From JABSSA01 sp039960995 (lineage in GTDB: Bacteria > Pseudomonadota > Alphaproteobacteria > Rhodobacterales > Rhodobacteraceae), in assembly GCA_039960995.1 (NCBI GenBank), contig JBDVKF010000064.1, forward strand, positions 124,001 through 188,000: DNA of 64,000 bases, given 5' to 3'. The position numbers were made by a program, and so were the translations under genes. The notes under the pieces were generated by a model. It worked only from the letters and a program-made list of their open reading frames with translations, did no database searches and was not told the origin of the DNA. Below are positions 8,829 to 17,243 of this stretch, in pieces (the first letter of the stretch is position 1; every line of letters starts with the position of its first letter).

Positions 8829-9979
8829 AGCTTTCCGCCGAAACACCTTGGTTGGCCGACCCGAAAGGTCAGGCGCTTTGTGCGACCTTGGAAAAGGCAG
8901 GATATCAAGCGTTGTTTGTCGGCGGCTGTGTGCGCAACGCAATACTGAACGAAGCTGCAAGTGATGTGGACATTGCAACCGACGCGAAACCGCAACGTGT
9001 TACAGAGCTGGCCAAGGCGGCAGGCTTTCAACCAGTCCCGACAGGGATTGATCACGGAACCATTACGGTCGTGGTCGAAGGTGTTGGCTTTGAAATCACA
9101 ACATTCCGTCGTGACGTCGAAACAGATGGACGTCGCGCTGTTGTCGCGTTTTCGGATCGTATCGAAGACGATGCCCAGCGCCGTGATTTCACGATGAACG
9201 CCTTATATGCAACGCCTGATGGGCAGATTCTTGATCCGCTTGGCGGATTGCCGGACGCATTGGCCCGACAGGTGCGTTTTATTCAAGATGCGGCCATGCG
9301 TATCCGCGAAGATTATCTGCGGATATTACGGTTCTTCCGGTTTAGTGCCTATTACGGTGATCCGAATGCGGGGTTTGACCGCGAAGCGTTGGCCGCAATT
9401 GCGGAGACGCTTGATGGTCTTGATACCCTTTCGGCTGAACGAGTCGGGGCAGAAATGCAAAAATTGCTGGCGGCACGTGATCCGGCGCGGTCGCTGGCAA
9501 CGATGGATCAGGTTGGCGTTCTGGCGCGAATTTTGCCGGTCCAAAGCCTGCCCGCCCTGGCGCCACTGATCGCAGCAGAAGAAAAAACAGAAACACCCCC
9601 CGATTCATTACGCCGGCTGGCTGCGTTAAATCCAATTGAAGCGCCGGAACGATTGCGCCTTTCGCGCAAGGATGCGCGTGTTTTGACCGATCTGATTCAG
9701 GCCAGAAACGCAACATTGTCACCAAAGGCACTTGGATATCGATTGGGTGAAACTCGCGGATGGGATGCATTCATTTTGCGGCAATCCGGATTAGGCCAAC
9801 CAGTTGATCAAGCGGCGAAATCGGATGTTCGATCAGGCTCAAAATGCGAATTTCCGGTGAAAGCGTCAGACCTTCAACCGGATTTTCAGGGGCCTGCGCT
9901 GGGCGAAAAATTGCGCGAGCTTGAGGTGCAGTGGTTGGCTTCTGATTTGACACTGGATCGCGCTGCGCTTTTGGGGTGA
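8825..9979 (+). CDS. cca: CCA tRNA nucleotidyltransferase / poly(A) polymerase family
   Basis: The enzyme adds or repairs the 3' CCA of tRNA. The nucleotidyltransferase head shows FVGGCVRNAILN, SDVDIATDA (the metal-binding DxD) and RRDFTMNALY, all class II features, in the first 130 residues; the helical body follows. A length of 384 residues fits a short class II CCA enzyme without an HD domain. The start at 8825 makes an ATGA overlap with the upstream NUDIX stop. A poly(A) polymerase role cannot be excluded from sequence alone. It is the last gene of the operon. Confidence 0.9.
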   Translation: MKLSAETPWLADPKGQALCATLEKAGYQALFVGGCVRNAILNEAASDVDIATDAKPQRVTELAKAAGFQPVPTGIDHGTITVVVEGVGFEITTFRRDVETDGRRAVVAFSDRIEDDAQRRDFTMNALYATPDGQILDPLGGLPDALARQVRFIQDAAMRIREDYLRILRFFRFSAYYGDPNAGFDREALAAIAETLDGLDTLSAERVGAEMQKLLAARDPARSLATMDQVGVLARILPVQSLPALAPLIAAEEKTETPPDSLRRLAALNPIEAPERLRLSRKDARVLTDLIQARNATLSPKALGYRLGETRGWDAFILRQSGLGQPVDQAAKSDVRSGSKCEFPVKASDLQPDFQGPALGEKLRELEVQWLASDLTLDRAALLG

Positions 9980-10016
9980 CAATTCCTACAACTTAAGGTA
10001 AGTCATCAAAACAACT

Positions 10017-10140
10017 TCGGAGGAGAATGGCATGAATCAAGGGAATAACACCGCTCTAATTTGATCGGGATCCCTTGAGTTGGGCGACCGATCAGTCGCC
10101 TCTCCACAAAGCCATTTTCTTTTCAGGACCACCTCCGATG
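10017..10140 (+). promoter_or_regulatory. Structured leader of the ABC exporter operon, possible translational attenuator
   Basis: Three pairings are visible. CAAGGGA (10038-10044) pairs with TCCCTTG (10071-10077), and GGCGAC (10083-10088) pairs with GTCGCC (10095-10100) around a 6-base loop. TCGGAGG (10017-10023), which contains the leader ribosome-binding site, is complementary to CCTCCGA (10132-10138), which touches the start codon of the large gene. Ribosomes on the leader frame could thus affect access to the main start. This is inference; no inducer is known. Confidence 0.35.
10032..10064 (+). CDS. Possible 10-residue leader peptide upstream of ABC exporter genes
   Basis: A short frame encodes MNQGNNTALI and stops at 10062-10064. 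It is preceded by a near-perfect ribosome-binding site, GGAGGAG at 10019-10025, six bases from the ATG. That site is stronger than the one before the following large gene. The frame lies in the untranslated leader of the ABC exporter genes among inverted repeats. Such a small frame can occur by chance; its strong site and position are the reasons to list it. Confidence 0.4.
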   Translation: MNQGNNTALI

Positions 10141-11976
10141 TTTCGCTTCTTTGAAAACCTAGTCGACCCTTACACGCCCTATGAAGAGACGGATGAACCG
10201 CCGCAAAAGCTGTGGCCATTCATGCGAGCCTATTCAGAGCCTTTCAAAACGGTCTTTTTCTTTACGGCGGTTTTGTCTGTGGTTGTGGCGGCCATCGAAA
10301 TTGGTCTGATTTATTATATGGGCCGCGTGGTTGATGTGTTGGGCGGTGATCCTGCTGAGGTGTGGGCTTCATACGGCACAGAGTTCATTTTGGTGGCGCT
10401 GTTCATTCTGTTTCTGCGTCCCGTTCTGCAAATGCTGGACGTTGCGTTGTTGAACAACTCGATCCTGCCGAACTTTGGCACGTTGATCCGATGGCGTGCG
10501 CATAAACATGTGTTGCGCCAGTCTGTGGGCTGGTTCGAAAACGACTTTGCAGGACGGATTGCCAACCGGATCATGCAAACGCCACCAGCCGCAGGCGAAG
10601 TGGTGTTTCAGGTGTTTGACGCGATCTCATTTTCCCTTGCCTATCTTATTGGTGCGGGTTTGTTGCTGGCGGTGGCTGATCCTCGGCTGCTTTTGCCGCT
10701 TGCAGGTTGGTTTGTGCTTTATGCAATGTTGATCGGCTGGACTGTCAAACGTGTTGGGCCCGCCAGTCAGGCCGCATCCAATGCGCGCAGTGTCGTCACG
10801 GGGCGTGTCGTTGACGCCTATACGAACATCCATTCCGTTAAGATGTTTGCGCATCACGATCACGAACTTGAATACGCAAAAGAAGCTATTGAAGGAACGC
10901 GGACAACATTCCTGACTGAAATGCGCATTTACACCAAAATGGATGTTGCTCTTGTTTTTCTGAACGGTCTTTTGATTGTCAGCGTCGTTGGCTGGGCTAT
11001 GGCCTTGTGGATGCAAGACGCCGCCAGTGTTGGGGCCGTTGCGGCGGCTACGGCTCTGACCTTGCGATTGAACGCGATGACTGGGTGGATCATGTGGGCG
11101 TTGACCACCTTTTTCCGTCAGCTGGGTGTTGTTGCTGAAGGCATGGAAACGATTGCGCAGCCCATTACGCTTGTCGATGATCAGGGGGCAAAACCTTTGG
11201 CCCTGACATCTGGGCGGATCGAATTAGAGGGTCTAACGCATCATTATGGCCGCGACAAAGGCGGATTAGAGAATGTGTCCCTGAATATCGAACCCGGCGA
11301 AAAGATCGGATTGGTGGGTCGATCCGGGGCTGGTAAGTCGACCTTGGTCAAGCTGCTGTTGCGGTTTTACGATGCTGAACAGGGGCGGATTTTGATTGAT
11401 GGGCAAGACATCACTGCTGTTACTCAGGATTCGTTGCGCTTAAGCATTGGAATGGTCCAACAGGACAGTTCCTTATTGCACAGATCGGTGCGAGATAACA
11501 TTTTGTACGGACGACCCGGCGCGTCAGAAGAACAGGTTCTTGCGGCAGCGCGTCAAGCACAGGCGCACGAGTTCATATTGGATTTGCAAGATCCAAAAGG
11601 ACGCGCGGGATACGAAGCGCAGGTCGGAGAGCGTGGAGTAAAATTGTCAGGTGGTCAGCGCCAGAGGGTGACTTTGGCACGGGTCATTCTCAAGGATGCG
11701 CCGATCCTTATTCTGGACGAAGCAACCAGTGCGTTGGACAGCGAAGTCGAGGCGGATATTTTGGACACTTTGTACGATATGATGGAAGGTAAAACAGTTG
11801 TCGCCATCGCTCATAGATTGAGCACAATCGCCAAAATGGACCGTATTCTTGTTCTGGATGGCGGCAGCATTGTTGAAGATGGGCGTCATGATGATCTTTT
11901 GGCGCTGGGCGGGTTGTATGCTGATTTCTGGGCACGTCAGTCTGGTGGATTTTTGGAAACGGAAGCGGCGGAATGA
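10138..11976 (+). CDS. ABC exporter half-transporter (permease fused to ATPase), first of pair
   Basis: This is a 612-residue type I (type IV fold) exporter half: about six membrane segments in residues 40-330, then an ATPase with Walker A GRSGAGKST, signature LSGGQRQR, Walker B ILILDEATSALD and H-loop AHRLST. The start MFRFFENLVDPY at 10138 is preferred; an in-frame TTG at 10075 would add 21 unlikely residues. It overlaps the next half-transporter by ATGA, so the two probably form a heterodimer. Family members export lipids, drugs or peptides; the substrate is not deducible. Both ATP sites look intact by motif. Confidence 0.88.
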   Translation: MFRFFENLVDPYTPYEETDEPPQKLWPFMRAYSEPFKTVFFFTAVLSVVVAAIEIGLIYYMGRVVDVLGGDPAEVWASYGTEFILVALFILFLRPVLQMLDVALLNNSILPNFGTLIRWRAHKHVLRQSVGWFENDFAGRIANRIMQTPPAAGEVVFQVFDAISFSLAYLIGAGLLLAVADPRLLLPLAGWFVLYAMLIGWTVKRVGPASQAASNARSVVTGRVVDAYTNIHSVKMFAHHDHELEYAKEAIEGTRTTFLTEMRIYTKMDVALVFLNGLLIVSVVGWAMALWMQDAASVGAVAAATALTLRLNAMTGWIMWALTTFFRQLGVVAEGMETIAQPITLVDDQGAKPLALTSGRIELEGLTHHYGRDKGGLENVSLNIEPGEKIGLVGRSGAGKSTLVKLLLRFYDAEQGRILIDGQDITAVTQDSLRLSIGMVQQDSSLLHRSVRDNILYGRPGASEEQVLAAARQAQAHEFILDLQDPKGRAGYEAQVGERGVKLSGGQRQRVTLARVILKDAPILILDEATSALDSEVEADILDTLYDMMEGKTVVAIAHRLSTIAKMDRILVLDGGSIVEDGRHDDLLALGGLYADFWARQSGGFLETEAAE

Positions 11977-13829
11977 TGATTGAGATGTTCCAAAAACTGA
12001 TCTGGACTGCGGCTGATCAGATCGATCCAGAAAAACAAGCCGAAGGTCCGCCGCCATCGACATTGCGCCCCTTTATGACATGGGCCTTGTCGGGTGGATG
12101 GCGTGTTGTCTGGCTGGGTGTCTTTATATCGATTGCTGGCGGCATCACTGAAGTCGCTTCGATGTATCTGCTGGGCCGTGTGGTCGATGCGGCGTCTGTT
12201 CCGTCAGAGCTGGGGTTTATGGCAGAACATGGCGGAATTGTTCTGGCGGCGGTTCTGTTGTTGGTTGTCTTACGACCCTTGCTGTTTGGCGGTTTGGCGT
12301 TGACGCAATCCGTCATGATCGGGCCGAATATCTTTAAACTGGTGCTTGCGCGGCTCTATCGTTGGACAATTGGCCAATCGGTCACGTTCTTTGACAACGA
12401 TTTCGCGGGCCGTATTGCGCAAAAGCAGATGCAGACTGCGCGTTCCCTGACGGAAATCGTCATTGAATCTGTCAACGCGATTACCTTTGGTTTGGCGACT
12501 GTCACTGGGACTGCGTTTTTGTTGGGCAGCGTAAGCCCATGGTTGGTGATCGTTCTCGCGATTTGGCTTGTCGGCTATTTTGGGTTCCTGCGATTAATGC
12601 TGCCGATCATACGTGGCCGATCTGCCGCGCGTGCCGAGGCGCAGGCGATGGTCACAGGGCAAATTGTTGATACGTTCAGCAATATCAAAACGGTCAAATT
12701 ATTTGCTGGTGATCAACACGAGGACCGCATGGCGCTTGGCGCTATGTCGGTCCTGCGCCACAAAGCGCTTAGCTTTGGCGAGGCGACGACATTCTTTCGG
12801 CTGGGTTTGATCTTTATCGCGGGTATTTTGCCGGTCGTTATGGTTGGAATGGCTGTCATGATGCGCGGGTCCGGCGTGTCGCCGGGCGATATCGCGGCTG
12901 TTGGTGCGGTGACCATCCGGTTGGCGCAAATGACGGGGTGGATCAGTTTCACCCTGATGGTTATTTACAGCCACGTCGGCGAAGTCGAAGACGGCATGCG
13001 CACGCTCTCTGTTTCACATGATCTGGTTGATCAGGACGGCGCGGGCCAGCTTGTCGCAAATAAGGGTGTCATTGAATACGACAACGTCACCTTTGCCTAT
13101 GGCCGTCAAACAGGCGGCATCACGAATGTCGATCTGACCATTTCGTCTGGTGAAAAGCTGGGCATTGTTGGCGCGTCGGGCGCCGGGAAATCGACGCTCG
13201 TTCATCTGCTCTTGCGGCTCTATGATACGGAAACGGGTCAAGTGCGCGTGGATGGGCAGGATGTATCATCCAAATCGCAACACAGCTTGCGCAGTTCGGT
13301 TGGGATGGTGACGCAGGAAACCGCGATGTTCCACCGATCCGCTTTGGACAACATTCGGTATGGCCGCCCTGATGCATCGTTGGATGACGCGATTGACGCT
13401 GCACACAAAGCCGAAGCACATGATTTCATCCTAGAGCTTGAAGATCACAAAGGTCGCACCGGCTATGACGCCCATTTGGGTGAGCGTGGCGTAAAGCTAT
13501 CGGGTGGCCAGCGGCAGCGAATTGCCTTGGCGCGCGCCATTTTGAAAGACGCCCCGATCCTTGTTTTGGATGAAGCAACCAGCGCGCTGGATTCCGAAGT
13601 CGAAGCGTCAATTCAAACTGCATTGTCTCGTGTGATGGAAGGCAAGACGGTTTTGGCCATTGCCCACCGCTTGTCGACATTGACAGAAATGGACCGGATC
13701 ATCGTCATGGATCAGGGCCGCATTGTCGAAGAAGGCACGCATACCAGCTTGTTGGCCAGTGACGGACTTTATGCGCAGTACTGGCGCCGCCAGTCCGGAG
13801 GCTTTATCAGGACCGAAGCAGCGGAATAA
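11973..13829 (+). CDS. ABC exporter half-transporter (permease fused to ATPase), second of pair
   Basis: The 618-residue protein has the same plan as its upstream neighbour: membrane segments over about residues 40-330, then an ATPase with GASGAGKST, LSGGQRQR, LVLDEATSALD and AHRLST. Shared blocks such as FFDNDFAGRIA, MTGWI and the C-terminal RQSGGF show that the pair arose by duplication. The ATG overlaps the preceding stop (ATGATG over TGA), which supports equimolar synthesis and a heterodimeric exporter. The RNA methyltransferase gene follows after 16 bases and may be in the same transcript. Confidence 0.88.
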   Translation: MMIEMFQKLIWTAADQIDPEKQAEGPPPSTLRPFMTWALSGGWRVVWLGVFISIAGGITEVASMYLLGRVVDAASVPSELGFMAEHGGIVLAAVLLLVVLRPLLFGGLALTQSVMIGPNIFKLVLARLYRWTIGQSVTFFDNDFAGRIAQKQMQTARSLTEIVIESVNAITFGLATVTGTAFLLGSVSPWLVIVLAIWLVGYFGFLRLMLPIIRGRSAARAEAQAMVTGQIVDTFSNIKTVKLFAGDQHEDRMALGAMSVLRHKALSFGEATTFFRLGLIFIAGILPVVMVGMAVMMRGSGVSPGDIAAVGAVTIRLAQMTGWISFTLMVIYSHVGEVEDGMRTLSVSHDLVDQDGAGQLVANKGVIEYDNVTFAYGRQTGGITNVDLTISSGEKLGIVGASGAGKSTLVHLLLRLYDTETGQVRVDGQDVSSKSQHSLRSSVGMVTQETAMFHRSALDNIRYGRPDASLDDAIDAAHKAEAHDFILELEDHKGRTGYDAHLGERGVKLSGGQRQRIALARAILKDAPILVLDEATSALDSEVEASIQTALSRVMEGKTVLAIAHRLSTLTEMDRIIVMDQGRIVEEGTHTSLLASDGLYAQYWRRQSGGFIRTEAAE

Positions 13830-13845
13830 GCAACTGGTAGGTTAC

Positions 13846-15060
13846 ATGACGGAACATCTGATCACACGCCTAGGGCATCTTGGCGACGGCGTGGCGGATG
13901 GCCCAGTATTCGCGCCGTTAACTGCGCCCGGTGATGTGGTTACCGGTCAGCTTGTTGGCGACCACCTGACTGACATCCGTATCTCGACCCCTTCAGATCA
14001 CCGTGTATCTGCACCTTGCGCGCATTTCCGGGGGTGCGGGGGTTGCAGCCTGCAACATCTACCGGATGATTTTGTCGCCGACTGGAAGGCGGATGTGGTG
14101 CGCGATGCCTTGCGCATCGTTGGGTTAGAACCTGATATTCGTGCCACGCTAACGTCGCCGGATAAATCCCGCCGGCGGGCGACTTTTGCAGCGCGCCGCA
14201 CCAAAAAAGGGGCCATGGTTGGATTTCACGGGCGCGCGTCTGACGCGATTATTCCTGTGCCAAATTGCATTCTCGTACGTCCAAGACTGATGGATGCCAT
14301 GCCAATCGCAGAAGAACTTGCCGTATTGGGATCCAGCCGAAAAGGCGCGTTGGCTGTTTCGGTGGCTGAGACGGAAACCGGGCTGGATATCGCGGTGCAA
14401 AACGGAAAACCGTTAGACATCGAATTGCGCACCGCTTTGGCGCAATTGGCGGATGCACGCAGATTGACCCGGTTAAGCTGGGATGACGAAACCGTTGCTT
14501 TGAGCGACCCGCCGCGATTCTTGTTTGATGGGATCGCTGTTGAACCTCCGCCCGGAGCGTTTTTGCAGGCAACGGACGAGGGTCAGGCGCAGTTGATCGC
14601 ATTGGTCCAAAGCATAGTGGGCCCGGCAAAGCAGGTTGTTGATCTGTTTTCTGGCTGCGGAACATTTGCATTGCCGCTGGCGCGCAAAGCTGAAATTCAA
14701 GCGTTTGAAAGTGATCGCGCGATGCTGGATGCGCTGGACAAAGCGTGGCGTGGGGCCGTGGGGCTGAAAATTATCAAAGCAATACGGCGGGATTTGTTCC
14801 GCAACCCGCTTTTGCCAGATGAACTTAATCGCTTTAATGCGGCTGTGATCGACCCGCCGCGCGCAGGGGCCGAAGCGCAGATCAAACAACTTGCGCAGTC
14901 GGATGTGTCGACAATTGCGCATGTGTCTTGCAATCCACAAACTTTTGCACGGGATGCGGCGTGCCTTGTCGATGCTGGATATGAATTGGAATGGGTTCAG
15001 CCGGTGGACCAATTCCGTTGGTCACCCCATGTCGAATTGGTTGGTGCGTTTCGCAAATAG
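13846..15060 (+). CDS. Class I SAM-dependent RNA methyltransferase, TrmA/RlmD (RumA) family
   Basis: The 404-residue enzyme probably makes 5-methyluridine in rRNA or tRNA. An N-terminal TRAM-like segment precedes an iron-sulfur cluster motif, CAHFRGCGGC (residues about 53-62), with a further cysteine in VPNCILV. The SAM site VVDLFSGCGTFALPLA, the DPPRAG motif IV and the catalytic-cysteine segment SCNPQTFARD complete the family pattern. The start at 13846 avoids a longer frame that overlaps the exporter gene. RlmD versus RlmC versus TrmA cannot be decided without alignment. Confidence 0.85.
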   Translation: MTEHLITRLGHLGDGVADGPVFAPLTAPGDVVTGQLVGDHLTDIRISTPSDHRVSAPCAHFRGCGGCSLQHLPDDFVADWKADVVRDALRIVGLEPDIRATLTSPDKSRRRATFAARRTKKGAMVGFHGRASDAIIPVPNCILVRPRLMDAMPIAEELAVLGSSRKGALAVSVAETETGLDIAVQNGKPLDIELRTALAQLADARRLTRLSWDDETVALSDPPRFLFDGIAVEPPPGAFLQATDEGQAQLIALVQSIVGPAKQVVDLFSGCGTFALPLARKAEIQAFESDRAMLDALDKAWRGAVGLKIIKAIRRDLFRNPLLPDELNRFNAAVIDPPRAGAEAQIKQLAQSDVSTIAHVSCNPQTFARDAACLVDAGYELEWVQPVDQFRWSPHVELVGAFRK

Positions 15061-15072
15061 GAAGGGATAAAG

Positions 15073-15855
15073 ATGACCAATCAAGCACGAGTTGCGGCGT
15101 GGCTGGATCAAGATCGGGTTCGGAATTTCATTCTGGCTGTGATCATATTTAACGCGATTATTCTTGGATTAGAGACGTCAAAGTCGGTCATGTCCGTGGC
15201 TGGGGTCCTGATCTCGTTGCTTGATCGGCTGTGCCTTGCCGTCTTTATCTTGGAAATCGCACTAAAGCTGTTTGCGCATCGGACTAGGTTCTTCCGAAAT
15301 GGGTGGAACGTGTTTGATTTTGTGATCGTTGGCATCGCGCTGATGCCGGGTGCTGCAGGCCTGTCGGTTCTACGGGCGTTGCGCATATTGCGGGTGTTGC
15401 GCGCTATTTCCATCGCACCCAGTTTGCGCCGAGTGGTCGAAGGGTTTGTCACCGCGCTGCCCGGCATGGGCAGTGTGTTTCTGCTGATGACGCTTATTTT
15501 CTATATTGGCGCGGTGATGGCGACGAAACTGTTTGGCGAAACCTTTGCAGATTGGTTTGGCACAATTGGTTTGTCGGCCTATTCGCTGTTCCAGATCATG
15601 ACATTGGAAAGCTGGTCTATGGGTATCGTGCGCCCAGTGATGGAAGTGTACCCATTGGCTTGGGTGTTCTTTGTGCCGTTCATTATGGTGACGACATTTG
15701 CGGTGGTGAATCTTCTTGTGGGCCTGATCGTGAATTCGATGCAAGACGCTCATGCAGAAGAAAGCAATGCTGCAACCGAAGATTACCGGGACGGTGTTTT
15801 GCGCCGTCTTGAGGCGATTGAGGCCCGATTAGACCAGAATTTCACAAGTAAGTGA
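15073..15855 (+). CDS. Bacterial voltage-gated sodium channel (NaChBac/NavBac type)
   Basis: This 260-residue protein has the six-segment layout of a homotetrameric NavBac channel. The voltage sensor S4 carries four arginines spaced every third residue in RALRILRVLR (near residues 100-110). The pore loop reads FQIMTLESWSMG; TLESW is the sodium-selectivity signature. S6 (residues about 195-225) is followed by an acidic C-terminal helix that in this family forms a coiled-coil bundle. The ribosome-binding site GAAGGGA precedes the ATG. In marine and alkaliphilic bacteria such channels are tied to sodium homeostasis, pH and motility; that role is inferred. Confidence 0.9.
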   Translation: MTNQARVAAWLDQDRVRNFILAVIIFNAIILGLETSKSVMSVAGVLISLLDRLCLAVFILEIALKLFAHRTRFFRNGWNVFDFVIVGIALMPGAAGLSVLRALRILRVLRAISIAPSLRRVVEGFVTALPGMGSVFLLMTLIFYIGAVMATKLFGETFADWFGTIGLSAYSLFQIMTLESWSMGIVRPVMEVYPLAWVFFVPFIMVTTFAVVNLLVGLIVNSMQDAHAEESNAATEDYRDGVLRRLEAIEARLDQNFTSK

Positions 15856-15939
15856 GCGGGTCATACATAAAAATAAGTGCTGTGTGATCACTTCGGTGTT
15901 ATTAAACCCAAAAGAAACGAATATTGGGACAGGGATTGG

Positions 15940-16437
15940 ATGAAGCGCAGGGACCTCATTGTCGGGGCATCAGCGGCGGCGGCTTTGGGCGGGTGCGCTC
16001 AAACCAAGTTCAAACGCTATAATGGACCAGATGTAACTTACATCGTGGTGAATAAGGGTGCACGTAAGATGTACCTGTTCCACAATGACAAAGTTCTGAA
16101 GGATTATGATGTCGACCTTGGATTTGCGCCAAATGGCGACAAGGAATTCGAAGGCGATGGGAAAACACCTGAAGGTCATTATTTTATCGACCGTCGGAAT
16201 CCGAACAGTAAATTTCACCTATCGCTTGGGATTTCCTACCCGAACGCCGAAGATATCGCGGCCGCCCAAGAAGCGGGGAAAAGTCCGGGCGGCGACATAT
16301 TTATTCACGGCAAATCAAACCCGTTTAAACGGGACAGGAATGACTGGACATGGGGCTGCGTCGCGGTCACTAACAAAGAGATGGAAGATGTCTATGCGAT
16401 GGTGCGCAACGGCACCCCCATCCTGTTAAACCCTTAA
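15940..16437 (+). CDS. L,D-transpeptidase (YkuD) lipoprotein
   Basis: The 165-residue protein begins MKRRDLIVGASAAAALGGCAQ: a twin-arginine-like start, hydrophobic core and a lipobox ending in GGC, so it is probably lipid-anchored. The YkuD domain follows; its active site is the histidine in FIHGKSNPF and the cysteine in TWGCVAV, near residues 120-145. YkuD enzymes form 3-3 peptidoglycan cross-links or attach proteins to the wall. The start at 15940 is chosen for the signal; the open frame extends further. It converges with the CAP-domain gene, with two bases between stops. Confidence 0.85.
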   Translation: MKRRDLIVGASAAAALGGCAQTKFKRYNGPDVTYIVVNKGARKMYLFHNDKVLKDYDVDLGFAPNGDKEFEGDGKTPEGHYFIDRRNPNSKFHLSLGISYPNAEDIAAAQEAGKSPGGDIFIHGKSNPFKRDRNDWTWGCVAVTNKEMEDVYAMVRNGTPILLNP

Positions 16438-16439
16438 GC

Positions 16440-17075
16440 TTATTCCGTTGATGATGTGATAATCACATTGCCAGCTTCGTCAATTTGCTCTGCGGCTTCT
16501 GTTGTCGGGCTGGGCACAAGCCGAGACGGAGCAGGGTTCTGATCTGGAATCAAAGGTGCATTTGACGAATCACCCACGACCATGACCCACCAGATTTTGC
16601 CGTTGTTTTCTTGATACCAAGAAAATCCCAAGTCACGGGCGTTGCGCGACAGAATCGTACGCCGTGTGTCAGGTTGTTCCATCCAAGCGGCCAAGGTCTG
16701 CAGCTCGGTTTCGTAAGATTCTGAAATGTTCTCACCAACTAGCAGGCCAGTATAACCAACACGCTGCACGCGATCGATTGGCGAAGATCCGTCAGATCCA
16801 AAATGCCAAGGACGGTTTTGAGTAGACATGTCGCGCGCATGCGTGGCTGCGGCAGCATTCAACGATGCATTCAGCTTAAGCGGGCCTGATCCGGATGAAC
16901 TGCGAAGCGCATTCACCGAATCCAACATGCGAAATTGCAGCTTGCCAACATCGCCGCGTTTGATCTTATAGACCTGACCAATACGACCATCTGCCGTCGT
17001 CGGTGGATTCGAAGCGGGCGTACATGCAGCAACACCAAGGGCAAGGACGGCGAAAAGAACCAATTTACGGATCAT
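16440..17075 (-). CDS. CAP-domain (SCP/PR1-like) lipoprotein
   Basis: This 211-residue protein starts MIRKLVLFAVLALGVAACTPAS, with a lipobox giving a lipidated cysteine near residue 18. A CAP domain follows, recognised by LNASLNAAAATHARDMS, the histidine in RPWHFGSDG, GENISESYETE and WMEQPDTRRTIL. Bacterial CAP proteins are secreted and mostly of unknown biochemical function. It sits between two L,D-transpeptidase genes, which points to envelope biology. The start at 17075 is preferred over the longer frame because it yields the signal peptide. Confidence 0.85.
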   Translation of the reverse strand: MIRKLVLFAVLALGVAACTPASNPPTTADGRIGQVYKIKRGDVGKLQFRMLDSVNALRSSSGSGPLKLNASLNAAAATHARDMSTQNRPWHFGSDGSSPIDRVQRVGYTGLLVGENISESYETELQTLAAWMEQPDTRRTILSRNARDLGFSWYQENNGKIWWVMVVGDSSNAPLIPDQNPAPSRLVPSPTTEAAEQIDEAGNVIITSSTE

Positions 17076-17174
17076 TGTTTGATCTCCAGACTCGTTTCTA
17101 TTCGCATACATTGCTGCTAGTTGCATTTCAAACGCACATCAGCGTGAGATCGCGTAATAACAGCCCTTTGATTT

Positions 17175-17191
17175 GAGAATGCGGCATTCTC
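17175..17191. promoter_or_regulatory. Perfect 8-bp inverted repeat between divergent envelope genes
   Basis: GAGAATGC and GCATTCTC flank a single central G. The site lies in the 168-base gap between the divergent CAP-domain and L,D-transpeptidase genes, about 50 bases from the rightward start, so it is well placed as an operator. The loop is too short for an RNA terminator. The binding protein is unknown. Confidence 0.45.
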
Positions 17192-17243
17192 GCAATATTC
17201 TGTGCCTAACTAAGATCAACGACACCTGAATTGGAGACGAAAA

